From Nemertoderma westbladi (lineage: Eukaryota; Xenacoelomorpha; Nemertodermatida; Nemertodermatidae): 64,000 nt of DNA. Made by a program: the position numbers and the translations under genes. Positions 31,344-41,679 of this stretch are shown here, one piece after another (positions within the stretch are counted from its first letter, which is position 1; the number at the start of each line of letters is the position of its first letter). The stretch spans positions 1-64,000 of the forward strand of contig JAUCBJ010002054.1 in the NCBI GenBank assembly GCA_032718475.1, read 5' to 3'. Under the pieces are notes generated by a model. That model was not told the DNA's origin. It saw only the letters and a list, made by a program, of their open reading frames with translations, and searched no databases.

Positions 31344-34300
31344 ATGTCTGATACTAAGCAGAACCTGTCAGACAGTTTATTAGATGTAACTATCTGCGAC
31401 TCAGATAGAGACGTACAACCGTCTGGTCGTAAATCCAGTTCACCTCCCACTGTGAGGAAGGTCATCCCTCCAGTAGTAATAACAGAACCTAGGCTGGTCC
31501 AACATCGTAGGTCTATCATAGGCACTCGAGCTCAGGTCAAGCGGGACCAAAAGGCAGCGGAACAGCAACAACCCGCTAGTCAAGAACTTATTCCTCAGCG
31601 GCCCAGCAGCTCCAGTAGTGAGGATACTGTAGAGCTGACACCCGAGCGCGGAGCAGAGATGACGGATGCGGTTTATACGGATCCCCTTCTCATCCTTCCT
31701 GCAGCCGTGCTCGCTGGGTTATTGATCGCGGTGGAAGAACACCAGATCGATTGGGCGAGAAGTCAACGGTCAACTAGAGATAGTTACGCGGGATACACGA
31801 GTGAAGAACTGAAGTCTATTGTCGAGTCGCAATGGAACTTCCCCGGACCCGGACTCCCGTTTGATTTATCAGAAGCTGCCTGGGAAGACATACACCGGAT
31901 GGGAGTAGCCAAGGAAACCATCGATCCAGCTGTATGGAAGAGGTCCGCAGCCGGATACGCCCAGGGATTCTTCAGCTCTATGGAGCGAGTAGAGAGACAA
32001 CTGTTTCAACAACCTCAAGGACCTCAAGAGCAGGGATCGCTGCTTTATCAAGTTAGAGAAAGAGTTTTGCGGATTAGGCTAATCTTATCCGCCTTTGAGG
32101 AGGCTTCTAAAAGAAGACAAGACACGTCGTTGCAAGTTGCCGTAAAGACTTGGTTTCAAAGGGTGAATCTCCAAGTTCAAGGAACAGCTCAGTGGAAAGC
32201 TCAGCTAGAGGAGCGATCAAACCATGGAGAATCAACAGACGCCACTTTTTCCCAAGTGGAAAGTGAAGCGACGGCAGAGAAACCACATAAGAGGGATGCC
32301 ATTGACATCTATCTGTCAGACTATCAGCGTTTTTTAGGTGATGACGAGTTGAGGAGAAGGTTAGAGGGACTTAGCCCTAATAGCGAAGGAACCAAGCTTG
32401 TGTTGGATGCCATCGATGTGGAAATGAGGGCTGCGAATCAGGCTAAATTTGATGAACAACTCCGCCTGACACGAGTCCAAGAAGAACAAGTAAAGAAAAA
32501 ACGTATAGAAGACAGAAAGAAAGCAGCAGTGGTAGCTGCAGAAGCAGAAAGAAAATTGGCAGCGGCAGAGGCAGCAGCAGAGGCAAAAGCGGCAGCGGCA
32601 GCGGCAGAGGCAAAGGCGGCAGAGGCAGCAGCAGAGGCAAAAGCGGCAGCGGCAGCGGCAGAGGCAAAGGCGGCAGAGGCAGCGGCAGAGGCAGAGGCAA
32701 AGGCGGCAGAGGCAGCAGCAGAAGCAAAGGCGACCTTGGCAGAAGCAGCAGCTGAAAGAAAGGCGGTAGAGGCAGTGGCAGAAGCAGAACGGAGAGCGAC
32801 TGAAGAAACCACCCAGTTAGAATTGGAAAACATTCAGGAGAATCAAGACTGCATAAATAAACAGTTAACGGCTAGCAATATGCAGATGATGGATCGATCT
32901 ACTCCCAAAAGACAGGGATATACATCATCGGAGGAAGGCGATACCACCGATACTGAAGGCAAAGGAAATAGATCTCGTCTAAGCAGACGTAAAAGAACAT
33001 TCCACCGTCAGAAATTGCCTGATTTGCCTCCAGCTGTTAGAAGGCAACTAAATAACACCAACTTAGGTAGTACAGAGCCCACAGACCAAATAATTAAAAT
33101 AGAAAGACTCCCTACTATAGTAGATGAGCCTGAAATAATTAGGCCTGTTCTTGAAATCACCCCATCGGTAATAGATACACCTGTGCTCCCTGAAGCTACC
33201 TATAAATTCCCTCTGCATAGCACTAAGCTACCTGTGCCCCGTAGAACTGCCCCAGAGACAGTTCAGGTCCTGGACCCCGAGCGAAATATTCATAATTTGT
33301 CGCCCGTTGTCCCTCGTCCGCCCGCTACAACGTTGGCGACTCCCGCTTCGGCGGTCGAATGGGTGGACGAGAGACGGCGGGGGATGGATATCCTGCTCGG
33401 GCAGATGCAGGAGACTGTCCAGCAATTCAAGGGCACAGTAAGGGAAAGTAGGCTAGAGTTGCAAGAAGTGCAGCAAAGTATCGCGCTTGAACGCGATAAA
33501 TTAGTAAATACCCAAAAGGGTATACCACCACCCTCTGTAACAATGTGTCAACCTGTTAGGTCTGAAGTATTGCATGCGCAAGGTGTGGAGCCTACACGCA
33601 TATATACTGCTAGCGAAGTAGAAACTCCTATAGTGAACCCTATTAAGGGTAATTATAGACCTGTTGATAATGATATTCCCTATAGAACTGATCATAATCC
33701 GAGAAATTTATATACCGATAACTCGATATTAAATAGCACGATGGCCCAAGAAAGTTTTACGCGTCAAATGGCTAGAACCGAAGCCCGGCAAGCGGTAAAG
33801 GTTGGAGAGATCGTTAAGTTCAATGGAGATGAGATGAAATGGTTACCTTTTAATGAATATTACAAAGATAACATACAGAACTCTGTACTATCTAATGGAG
33901 AAAAACTTAGATACCTCATCGAGTGCTTGGAAGGATCTCCCAAGTTAATGGCGTTAAGGTTTATTGGACATCCAGACGGATTAAGACAAGTTTGGGATAC
34001 ACTAAACATCAGGTATGGTAATAGGAATAACATAGCTGGGTATTTGTATGCAAAGTTGGTAGCGCCCCGAAAGTTTATTAGCAGCGGGATTATAGAGTTT
34101 TCCGATGAAATTCAGGAGATCTGCAGACAATTAGATTGGCTAGGTAAGTCTCATGAGTATCAGAGTGCTATGGTTATTAGAGCAGTGGCTTCTACTTTAC
34201 CGAAGGGTGGAGTAGGTACACGCTGGGATAAGAAAGTGTTATATATGATGGAACAACAACGACGAGACCCTACCATGGCTGATCTCATGTCATTCTTAGA

Positions 34301-36389
34301 TGGAGAAGTGAAATTACAGCTCCTAAGGCAGTCCAGAGAGAAGACATTGGAAAACAAGGTAAGTGAGAAACCCGTTTCTAGGAGAAGGGTAATACCAGTA
34401 TGTTATACCGACGACGGTGAAAGCCAAACTTCTCAAGGAGAGGACAGCGGGAAAGACACTGACAGATCTTATGTCAATAAAATGCCTAAAGATCAGGTAA
34501 GTAAATCCAAGTCTCGACCCAATGACAGAAGGGAACCGGTACAAAAAACCCCTCCTACGTCTCCTAAAAGAATTCAGGTGAGAAAGCCCGAGGAAAGAAC
34601 AAGTGTGCACCACATAGCACATGTTAAAGTAAGTAACATCAAGCCCAAATGTGTGCTGTGCGACGGGCCCCACCGTTTAAATGCGTGTGATAAATTCCTG
34701 AGGAAATCACTAAAGGATAGACGTGAAGTCATGTGGGATAAGCGGTTGTGTTATAATTGCCTCAGACGAGGACACCAACGGCGAACCTGTAACTCCGACG
34801 CAAGGTGTGCAAAGTGCGGCGCAAAACATCATATCTTGTTGCACACGGAATTCGAACGAAACAGCCCGAGTCAGGTAAGTGAGTCCGAACTACATGTCCA
34901 ATTCAGTGATGTGAACGACACTGATCAATCTGAGATGGAAGGATTCTATACGGACGAGTTCTCCGACCAAAACGAATCCTGTTACCTAATAAACACCACC
35001 GCAGTGTATCGAGCACTCGTGTATGAGAAAGACACAGACAGCGACCTTACCTTAACTACTTCCGATCAACAACCATCTTGGAAAGCGCCAACTTCCAATA
35101 TAGGAATCCGAGAATTTCCTGTAGTCCAGTTACGGGTCCACGGACCTCAGAAGAGCTATATAGTGAACGCCCTCCTGGACTCCGGTAGCACAGGAACATT
35201 CATCGATAAAGAACTAGCCGAAGTCATCTTTGCTGGACAACCCAAGTTCCGAACCAAGCTAAACATGTCAGGGATCATGCAGGTTTGGAATTCTACTGTA
35301 GCTGCCGACTATTATATAGGTGAGTTGTCCACCCCACAGGATAAACTAGGAGAATACAGTATAAGGTCAGTGAAAATGGTGGCTATAAAGAACTTCGCTA
35401 CTACTCAAGCAGACCTTTATAATTGGGACGAGGATGAGAGCATCCAACATCTTAACATACCTCGATTCCAGACTGATTATCCTGGAGTGCAAATACTCAT
35501 CGGCCAAAACGCGCATGAGGCGCTGGAGACATTAGAGAAACGACCTGCTCAACCGCAGCCACTACAGACCTATGCGGTAAGAACTAGAGTAGGTTGGTAC
35601 CTTACTGGACCTTCCCGTAGAACGCTCAGGGAAAGACTGCTTCAAGATCGCGTCTGCCAGGTGAGTGAATGGGAAGATGATACTAGTGAGGGAGACGACC
35701 CAACTGAGGGAACACCACACTCCTCAGATAATGACAATCTTAGCTCCAATGTAGATCAATGGAGATATTGCCCCAAGAAGTTTAATCCAACGGACATCGC
35801 TTCCAGAGGAGCAACTCCTCAAGAACTGACAGATACTATAGACCGGTTAGGTGAACCCGACTTCCTGAGTAAGGAGAATGAATGGCCTCCCCATCTTACT
35901 CCGACTGAGATTAGACCAGCCAAGGGAGCGGAGAAAGTCGAACCTGAAACCCGGACGGGTGGATCGGAGTTATTTGAACCCGGGATAGATCTGTCGGTAT
36001 TACATGTTGCCAGGGACGACGCCGTGGATCTGGGCCTCCCCACCGCGAGTGGATCCTTCATGAAGATCAGAGAGAGCGATTGGAGCTCTGGAACATCAGA
36101 CGTCTCGCAGGGACTCTCACCTCTCCTGCAGAGAGCGACGGACCACTATAGCTCCTGGAATCGGCTTTGTGACGCCGTCATATACTTTGAGCGATGTTTC
36201 TATCGTCACTATTCCAGGACGAAGAGGAAACCTGGAATTGTATTCAGGATGCAGCGACTCAATCACCCAGTCGGTCGTTTGTGTTTATCGGAAGGGAATG
36301 GAGGACTCTCCGGAAACTGTGGAAGGCAAGATTCTCTTCCCACGACCACCTCCCTAATCCTTCAAACATCTAGGGACTCCATAACGTAA
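31344..36389 (+). CDS. Gag-protease polyprotein of BEL-2, RT and integrase core deleted
   Basis: 1681 codons without a stop, colinear with the BEL-1 protein. There is an expanded Ala/Glu/Lys helix at about residues 390-480, and a knuckle CYNCLRRGHQRRTC at about residue 1135. The protease site is LLDSGSTGTFID at about residue 1275. It then jumps to WRYCPKKFNPTDIASRG, the RNase H end. Unlike BEL-1 it keeps about 105 more codons of the RNase H-integrase connector (HYSSWNRLCDAVIYFERC) before the same tail. The integrase HHCC and DDE parts are missing. The frame is intact although enzymes are lost, so Gag may still be made and used in cis. Confidence 0.9.
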   Translation: MSDTKQNLSDSLLDVTICDSDRDVQPSGRKSSSPPTVRKVIPPVVITEPRLVQHRRSIIGTRAQVKRDQKAAEQQQPASQELIPQRPSSSSSEDTVELTPERGAEMTDAVYTDPLLILPAAVLAGLLIAVEEHQIDWARSQRSTRDSYAGYTSEELKSIVESQWNFPGPGLPFDLSEAAWEDIHRMGVAKETIDPAVWKRSAAGYAQGFFSSMERVERQLFQQPQGPQEQGSLLYQVRERVLRIRLILSAFEEASKRRQDTSLQVAVKTWFQRVNLQVQGTAQWKAQLEERSNHGESTDATFSQVESEATAEKPHKRDAIDIYLSDYQRFLGDDELRRRLEGLSPNSEGTKLVLDAIDVEMRAANQAKFDEQLRLTRVQEEQVKKKRIEDRKKAAVVAAEAERKLAAAEAAAEAKAAAAAAEAKAAEAAAEAKAAAAAAEAKAAEAAAEAEAKAAEAAAEAKATLAEAAAERKAVEAVAEAERRATEETTQLELENIQENQDCINKQLTASNMQMMDRSTPKRQGYTSSEEGDTTDTEGKGNRSRLSRRKRTFHRQKLPDLPPAVRRQLNNTNLGSTEPTDQIIKIERLPTIVDEPEIIRPVLEITPSVIDTPVLPEATYKFPLHSTKLPVPRRTAPETVQVLDPERNIHNLSPVVPRPPATTLATPASAVEWVDERRRGMDILLGQMQETVQQFKGTVRESRLELQEVQQSIALERDKLVNTQKGIPPPSVTMCQPVRSEVLHAQGVEPTRIYTASEVETPIVNPIKGNYRPVDNDIPYRTDHNPRNLYTDNSILNSTMAQESFTRQMARTEARQAVKVGEIVKFNGDEMKWLPFNEYYKDNIQNSVLSNGEKLRYLIECLEGSPKLMALRFIGHPDGLRQVWDTLNIRYGNRNNIAGYLYAKLVAPRKFISSGIIEFSDEIQEICRQLDWLGKSHEYQSAMVIRAVASTLPKGGVGTRWDKKVLYMMEQQRRDPTMADLMSFLDGEVKLQLLRQSREKTLENKVSEKPVSRRRVIPVCYTDDGESQTSQGEDSGKDTDRSYVNKMPKDQVSKSKSRPNDRREPVQKTPPTSPKRIQVRKPEERTSVHHIAHVKVSNIKPKCVLCDGPHRLNACDKFLRKSLKDRREVMWDKRLCYNCLRRGHQRRTCNSDARCAKCGAKHHILLHTEFERNSPSQVSESELHVQFSDVNDTDQSEMEGFYTDEFSDQNESCYLINTTAVYRALVYEKDTDSDLTLTTSDQQPSWKAPTSNIGIREFPVVQLRVHGPQKSYIVNALLDSGSTGTFIDKELAEVIFAGQPKFRTKLNMSGIMQVWNSTVAADYYIGELSTPQDKLGEYSIRSVKMVAIKNFATTQADLYNWDEDESIQHLNIPRFQTDYPGVQILIGQNAHEALETLEKRPAQPQPLQTYAVRTRVGWYLTGPSRRTLRERLLQDRVCQVSEWEDDTSEGDDPTEGTPHSSDNDNLSSNVDQWRYCPKKFNPTDIASRGATPQELTDTIDRLGEPDFLSKENEWPPHLTPTEIRPAKGAEKVEPETRTGGSELFEPGIDLSVLHVARDDAVDLGLPTASGSFMKIRESDWSSGTSDVSQGLSPLLQRATDHYSSWNRLCDAVIYFERCFYRHYSRTKRKPGIVFRMQRLNHPVGRLCLSEGNGGLSGNCGRQDSLPTTTSLILQTSRDSIT
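32527..32795 (+). repeat. Expanded Ala/Glu/Lys codon minisatellite in BEL-2 gag
   Basis: Repeats of GCAGAGGCAAAGGCGGCAGC type encode (EAKAAEAAA)-like heptad-compatible sequence. BEL-1 has only the short ancestral form at about 4590-4690. All changes keep the frame. Confidence 0.9.
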
Positions 36390-37968
36390 CAACATATGGA
36401 GTGGGTGTGTGACTCTATTATTTTATATTATTTTATTATTTTTATATTTATGTATGTATTACTATGTAATTCTATTATAATCGTTTTCTTTAATTTTATT
36501 CAGTAGAATGTTATTTTAGCGATTATTTAGTAGATTAGTGCAATATATTCGTGTTTATTACGTACGTAATTACTTATATTATATTTAGTGAGACGGCGAA
36601 GAAATAATTATTTTTCTCTTTCCTTACTGTCCGTATTATATTATAAATACGTAACTACAGTAAGATGAAATGTCCGTACTTATTAAAGTACAATAAAGCC
36701 ACTACTATATTTAAGTATTATTGGTAGGCAGAGTATTAGGAATGCAAAGTTCAGATCCTCGTGTCTCGGCTAAACCAAGCTCTGGGTAGACCTTGGAAAC
36801 GACTTGCCTCTTCACACTGACATTGCTTCGTGCGATATTGCTCTCATACCGTATATTAAATAATACATATAGTAGCGTGATGTCCCTTTAACAGTAGCGT
36901 ATAACGCAGAATAAATCTGTTAAACCCTTTGACCATCTGTAATTCTAGTCGATTAAGATATCGCGGCACCCACCGATATACTTGAAAGACAAATTCTAGA
37001 ATCAGTGGTTAACGTCCCCAGACAAGTTCTGGAATAAATCGGTGCCCATCTCAAATATTAATTATTTAATATTTGCAAATCTAATAAATCAAAATCTGTA
37101 AAATTCAGATCCTTCAACAATTCTAGTCAATTAAGATATCGTAGCATTTACCGATATTCTTAAAAAAGACAATTGTCATAGAATTAAGGATCTTGTGTCC
37201 CTAGACATGTTCTAGAATCAAAATATGTCCATTTAATTATCAAATAATAAAATTTCAGGGAATAAATTTAAATTCATGCCTTTTAATGAATTTAATAAAT
37301 TGCCATTTTACGCAATTTATAAAGTTCCCAAAATTCCATTAATTAATAGATCAAGGGAGCGGAGATTTATCTTATCATGCGTATGAGAGTGTGAAAGTCT
37401 CCCAAACATAGTCAATAGCCGATAAAATTCATAAAGTCATGTATAAAACAGAACATTGACTATTAAAGAATACTATTAAATAACATCCCAGATCTGTATG
37501 CATTGGAATTACTCTAATTCTACCGCTAGCTTTGCATAATGTCACCATAGCAACAACCACGCTAGAATTAGAATTGAGTTAAAAGAACAATAGAAAGCTT
37601 GTACCATTGAATAGCATAGGGAATAAATAGCGCACTACTAGTATCCAAGGATACATAATAATACAGTGACATTCTGGAAGGCATTGACTAACGGACAAAT
37701 GGCCCGAATGTGTGTAATTTGTGACAAGTTGTGTGTGTGGTATTTGTGAGTTTATAGGTGAATGTTACTGCTAAGGTGTGTTTACAGTAGCCAGTCGCAA
37801 TCGTAAAGTAACCTAACTCTCCAAGGAATACCTGAAGTACATCTAAGCCTTTGGGACGGACAGTCGAGTGACTTGTGCCGGTTGTCGTTGTCGTTGTGCG
37901 GCTACGTCGTTGGCGAAAGTACGGCGGCGACGACACATCGGCGCTGAGGATCTCGTCCTGTCCGGGGG
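36390..37968 (+). other. 3' non-coding part of BEL-2
   Basis: Colinear with 7970-9620 of BEL-1, including the duplicated segment with CCAGACAAGTTCTGG hairpin (about 36950-37060 and 37120-37225). No gene supported. Confidence 0.6.
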
Positions 37969-38900
37969 TTGATTGGGGTAGGCAGCGACGCCCGCTCGCC
38001 TAAATATAAACTCCTTATAATGTGGATAAACTCATATATAGCAGAAATGACGGAGTTGATAGAAGATGGTCTTGGTATCGGGGAGCGATATACTCTACTT
38101 TTACAAGCGTTTGTTGATAGCTTAATACGCGGCGACATATACGCAGCGTAATGGTACGTATATGGGCTTCTTAACTACTGGTCATTCTATCAATTTACAC
38201 AATACGGACTATGTCGACTATATATCCTGCCCAGCGGAGTCGGAACCATAAACTGAAATTCGAATGCGAAAATTCTATTCGAAATCGGCTCGAAAGAAAA
38301 GACATTAAAGAAACAAATAAACGCGGTAACTCCAACATATATTTGGAATTCTTGATAGAAGCATTGTAACAACAATTAAATATCATCCGCGTTTCCCCTA
38401 CCAGACGTGCGTCTTTGGTATTATTACGGTAAATGCCCTAGATCCAGCCAATAAACGGAAAGACATAAACATCCACGGAAACGTTGTGATAAACACAGTT
38501 GTGTTCGTTATATTTACTGGAGTTTCGAGCGAAACTTGTTTGACGTATCACCTATGCTCACTCGGCTCTAACGATCCTAGAGTAAACCTACGATCAGAGT
38601 CCCGGAATACTCGGTCAAACCTCCTCATTCCTTAGTTGGACCTCAGACCTGCGATCCTGGTGGTGTCGCGGATCCTCTTGGACGGTATTCACTGTTCAAG
38701 ATCTAGTGCTACCCTAACAATTAATCGGTAACACTCCGACAGTGATTTCTAGCTAGCCGCCCATCTTACCTAGCTGGATTATGACGCAGACACCTAATAT
38801 CACTATCCAACCGTATGGTCGTCCCGTTTAACGCGATACAACCCTTCATCAAGGTGAAGGAGAGCGTTGTACGAAACGAGTTAAACGCTATTTTATAAAG
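37969..38900 (+). pseudogene. Remnant of the BEL accessory ORF in BEL-2
   Basis: The N-terminal part (MTELIEDGLGIGERYT then QAFVDSLIRGD, frame ending 38151) matches the start of the BEL-1 accessory frame at 9627. Compared with BEL-1, several hundred bases are deleted around 38340-38390. The Cys/His region (about 38405-38560) has a stop and a lost cysteine. It is more decayed than in BEL-1. Confidence 0.5.
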
Positions 38901-39000
38901 ATCAAAAAAGAAACCTGCGTTTGTTCAGATAAACGTAAGTTATCACAGTAAGTCCAATCGATAAACGAATTGGCCTTATCTCAGTTCGATTGGGAAACCT

Positions 39001-39276
39001 CGAATCTCTAAGAAGATATCAAGCTTAGAAAACCCTATTCTCTGCGAGAGTTTTGGACGAACGTATCCCATGACAAGCGGAGGAAAATCAGCTCGAGGAG
39101 AAGCATATCGAAATGGACGAGACACCGACAGTAAACCCAAACCTTCTAATGCAATCATATTGCACCCTTCACCCAGGAGTTATGGCCCTCCTAGTAAAGT
39201 GGTTCCCCCCAAAGAGAAAAGGACTCTTGCTAGCTTTAAAAAACTGCGTAAACGCCGTCCGCGCAAGAAAGACTAA
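39001..39276 (+). CDS. Basic-tailed short ORF of BEL-2, function unknown
   Basis: The reading is the same as BEL-1 10864-11148. Shared are NPILCESFG, GGKSARGEAYRNG, NAIILHPSPR, and the tail KEKRTLASFKKLRKRRPRKKD. It is preserved better than the rest of the accessory region. Start uncertain. Confidence 0.4.
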   Translation, partial: RISKKISSLENPILCESFGRTYPMTSGGKSARGEAYRNGRDTDSKPKPSNAIILHPSPRSYGPPSKVVPPKEKRTLASFKKLRKRRPRKKD

Positions 39277-39354
39277 CTGTTTAGAGTATCTTTAGGTTTT
39301 AGAAACTGTGATTTTTATATTTTATAGACTGAAAATCCCATTTTCTGGGAGCGG

Positions 39355-40590
39355 TGTAAAAGCCTTTGCTGAATTGCCCCGTTATTTTTATTATCTTTTA
39401 CATTAAAATACTCTGTAGTTGATTTAATAAGTGTAAGAGACCGTATTATTGCTGTATCGGTGTTTTTAGAGGATCTAAGACCTATTTCCTCCGTATGTGT
39501 ACTGTGAAAGGCATATTTTATGATTCTATGGCAATTCGTGACGCAAAGGGGTGATAGCTACTCTTGAACAGTAGTTACTATGACTACGGTTAACAGCTGA
39601 CATTCATACGTGTTGATTTCCTTTGTTCTACGGCGTCTCTCAGTTCAGTCAGCCAATTAGAGCGTTTTTGTGGCTCCTTGTACAGAAAATTTCCGAGAAA
39701 TGACGCAATGCCTATGTGCAGTGTTTACATTCAGTCCTGAGCCAAAGAAAGAACGGCTTGGAAGTATTTTGTGCTTTACTGTTTTAGCCGTACACTAGTA
39801 GGCTTAATCATAAGGACATATATCCGTTATCTAACTTGACTAACCTAACTCAATGCAATCAATGCATACTGCAGTACTGCATACACTGCATACTGTGTAA
39901 CACTGTGCATACTTTATATTGTTATACTGCTATTTGCTGTCTGTACTTCATAATTTGGTTGATGAATTATTATATTTGGAATAACGATAAATAACCCCGA
40001 AAACCCAATATTCTTGATATACTGAAGGTAAGAGAGAAAGGTTATACATAACGATTGTGACTTATGTTAAAGTGGTTTGAAGTGAATCTAATGTTATTTG
40101 ATAGCCCCTACATGAGTCAGTCCGTGTTCCTTTTATATGTAACTAAAATCAGTGAAGATCGGCAGATCAGTGTGCAGTATTGTGCAGCATTGTGTGCGGG
40201 TGATACTGATAACGAAGCATTTCCTAAAGAATGCGCCATATATGTGAATTATAACTAAGCCATATCGTTGTGATTAGTTTAAGTCATAACTCTGTTTATA
40301 TAGATAGAGCGCCACGTCCTAAAGGAACTGTTAATATTCCCCGAAAGTGAATAATATTGTCAGAGATTATATAATACTGTCAGTCGAATAATACATTAAG
40401 CTTACATAGCAATAAAATTAAGCCGTCGAACCCAATCTCCCGGGAATTATCCAGCGGGTGAATGATCGCGCACAGATTGGTTTCGACTAGTGTAGTGAAT
40501 CAAATATTTGTCATCGGCTAAAGTGATTTATTATCTAACAGACATCCTAATTTGGCGGGTTAAACTGCCAAAGGTCTGAAAGCGCGAACA
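39355..40590 (+). repeat. 3' LTR of BEL-2
   Basis: 1236 bp, almost identical to 27939-29174. It is preceded by the purine-rich CTGGGAGCGG and followed by CATGG. Confidence 0.96.
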
Positions 40591-40990
40591 CATGGGCAGT
40601 CTTGAATAGGCTTTCCAGGATTTGGAAGTCACCGAGAATTAATCGGACACTTAAGGTCCGATTATTTAGAGCAGCATTAGTTCCAGTACTCCTCTATGGG
40701 AGTCCATGCTGGGCTCTAACCTGCTGCGGACACCAAATCTCTGGATGGCACATTCACAAGAATGCTACGCCGGGTTCATTGTGTCAAGTACAATGCACAC
40801 ATCTCCAACCAGACACTATATAACATTGGAGGTGTCTCATTGGTTCCCCCAAGCTTGACACTTGAACAAAATCGCCTCCGCTTTGCAGGACATTGCTTTC
40901 GCCGTGAGGACCAGCCAGTGCATAATCTTGTACTTTGGTAGCCTTATGGAGTGAATAAGCACAATAGTATCTACATCATTGTCCAGAATA
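40591..40990 (+). mobile_element. LINE, 3' part after the BEL-2 insertion
   Basis: It continues the LINE frame as AVLNRLSRIWKSPRINRTLK and ALVPVLLYGSPCWALT. After a frameshift it reads NRLRFAGHCFRREDQPVHNL, the conserved C-terminal zone of this LINE type. The remainder is degenerate, and no clear 3' tail is seen. Confidence 0.88.
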
Positions 40991-41454
40991 GGGTGTTTCC
41001 CTTCACTTCTATGGGGCTTTCTATTATTCCTACCTGTCCCAAATACGTTGTCTAATGATTTCCAACCTGTCCAATATAGGGGCATCCAATCAAATCATCA
41101 TATGAGCCAACTCCTCTTCATCGGACCAATACCAACATTCCTAAAGTTAGGCATCCTCCTTATTGGCTATATAATGTAAAGGTTAATGGAAAATTCCACT
41201 GATATATAATCCAAGTGTCAACTACGAATCCAGGGCTCATTATAACAACCTATACTGGACAGAGCAACGTATTTGGGACAAGAGCTGGTTGAGGTATATG
41301 TACAGTGGAAATTCCCATTCTAAATAAGGGCATTTGGAATACTTGTTCCCTAGTTATGGTTAAAGATATACTGTGGGTGCCTTGCAAATGGCCTGTAAGA
41401 CTGTGATGCATTATAGGCTATAGTGTCATCATAGTCACGTTATTTAATTTCATG

Positions 41455-41585
41455 TTGTACAATTTATTCATATTGTGCAATTTATCATGTTGTGCAATTT
41501 ATTCATTATGCAATTTATTCATTGCGCAATTTATTCATTGTGCAATTTATTCATGTGGTGCAATTTATTCACTTATAATAAATCT
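41455..41585. repeat. Minisatellite, TGTGCAATTTATTCAT unit
   Basis: About seven imperfect copies of a 15-19 bp unit (TGTGCAATTTATTCAT, TGCGCAATTTATTCAT and so on). No coding function. Confidence 0.85.
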
Positions 41586-41679
41586 AAATACATTCGTATA
41601 TTAATAATTAAATGACAATCAAATTAGTGATATCGCAACCTCCTCCCCCGGACTCAACTTCATCCCAAATAGTCCTTAA

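Larger units (their letters stand above)
27939..40590 (+). mobile_element. BEL-2: complete, very young non-autonomous BEL/Pao-type element
   Basis: LTRs of 1236 bp (27939-29174 and 39355-40590) differ at only about two positions by eye (near 28688/40104 and 28999/40411). The CATGG duplication is intact, and the insertion splits a LINE codon series. The architecture matches BEL-1: leader with a 288-bp duplication, long Gag-protease frame, no RT or integrase core, and a 3-kb 3' region with decayed accessory frames. The LTRs are clearly related to, but longer and more diverged from, those of BEL-1. The two are thus separate subfamilies sharing the same deletion structure. Confidence 0.95.

Noticed and set aside
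32438-32833. Minus-strand Ala/Ser-rich frame of 131 codons
   Set aside because: It is the antisense shadow of the Ala/Glu/Lys repeat in BEL-2 gag.
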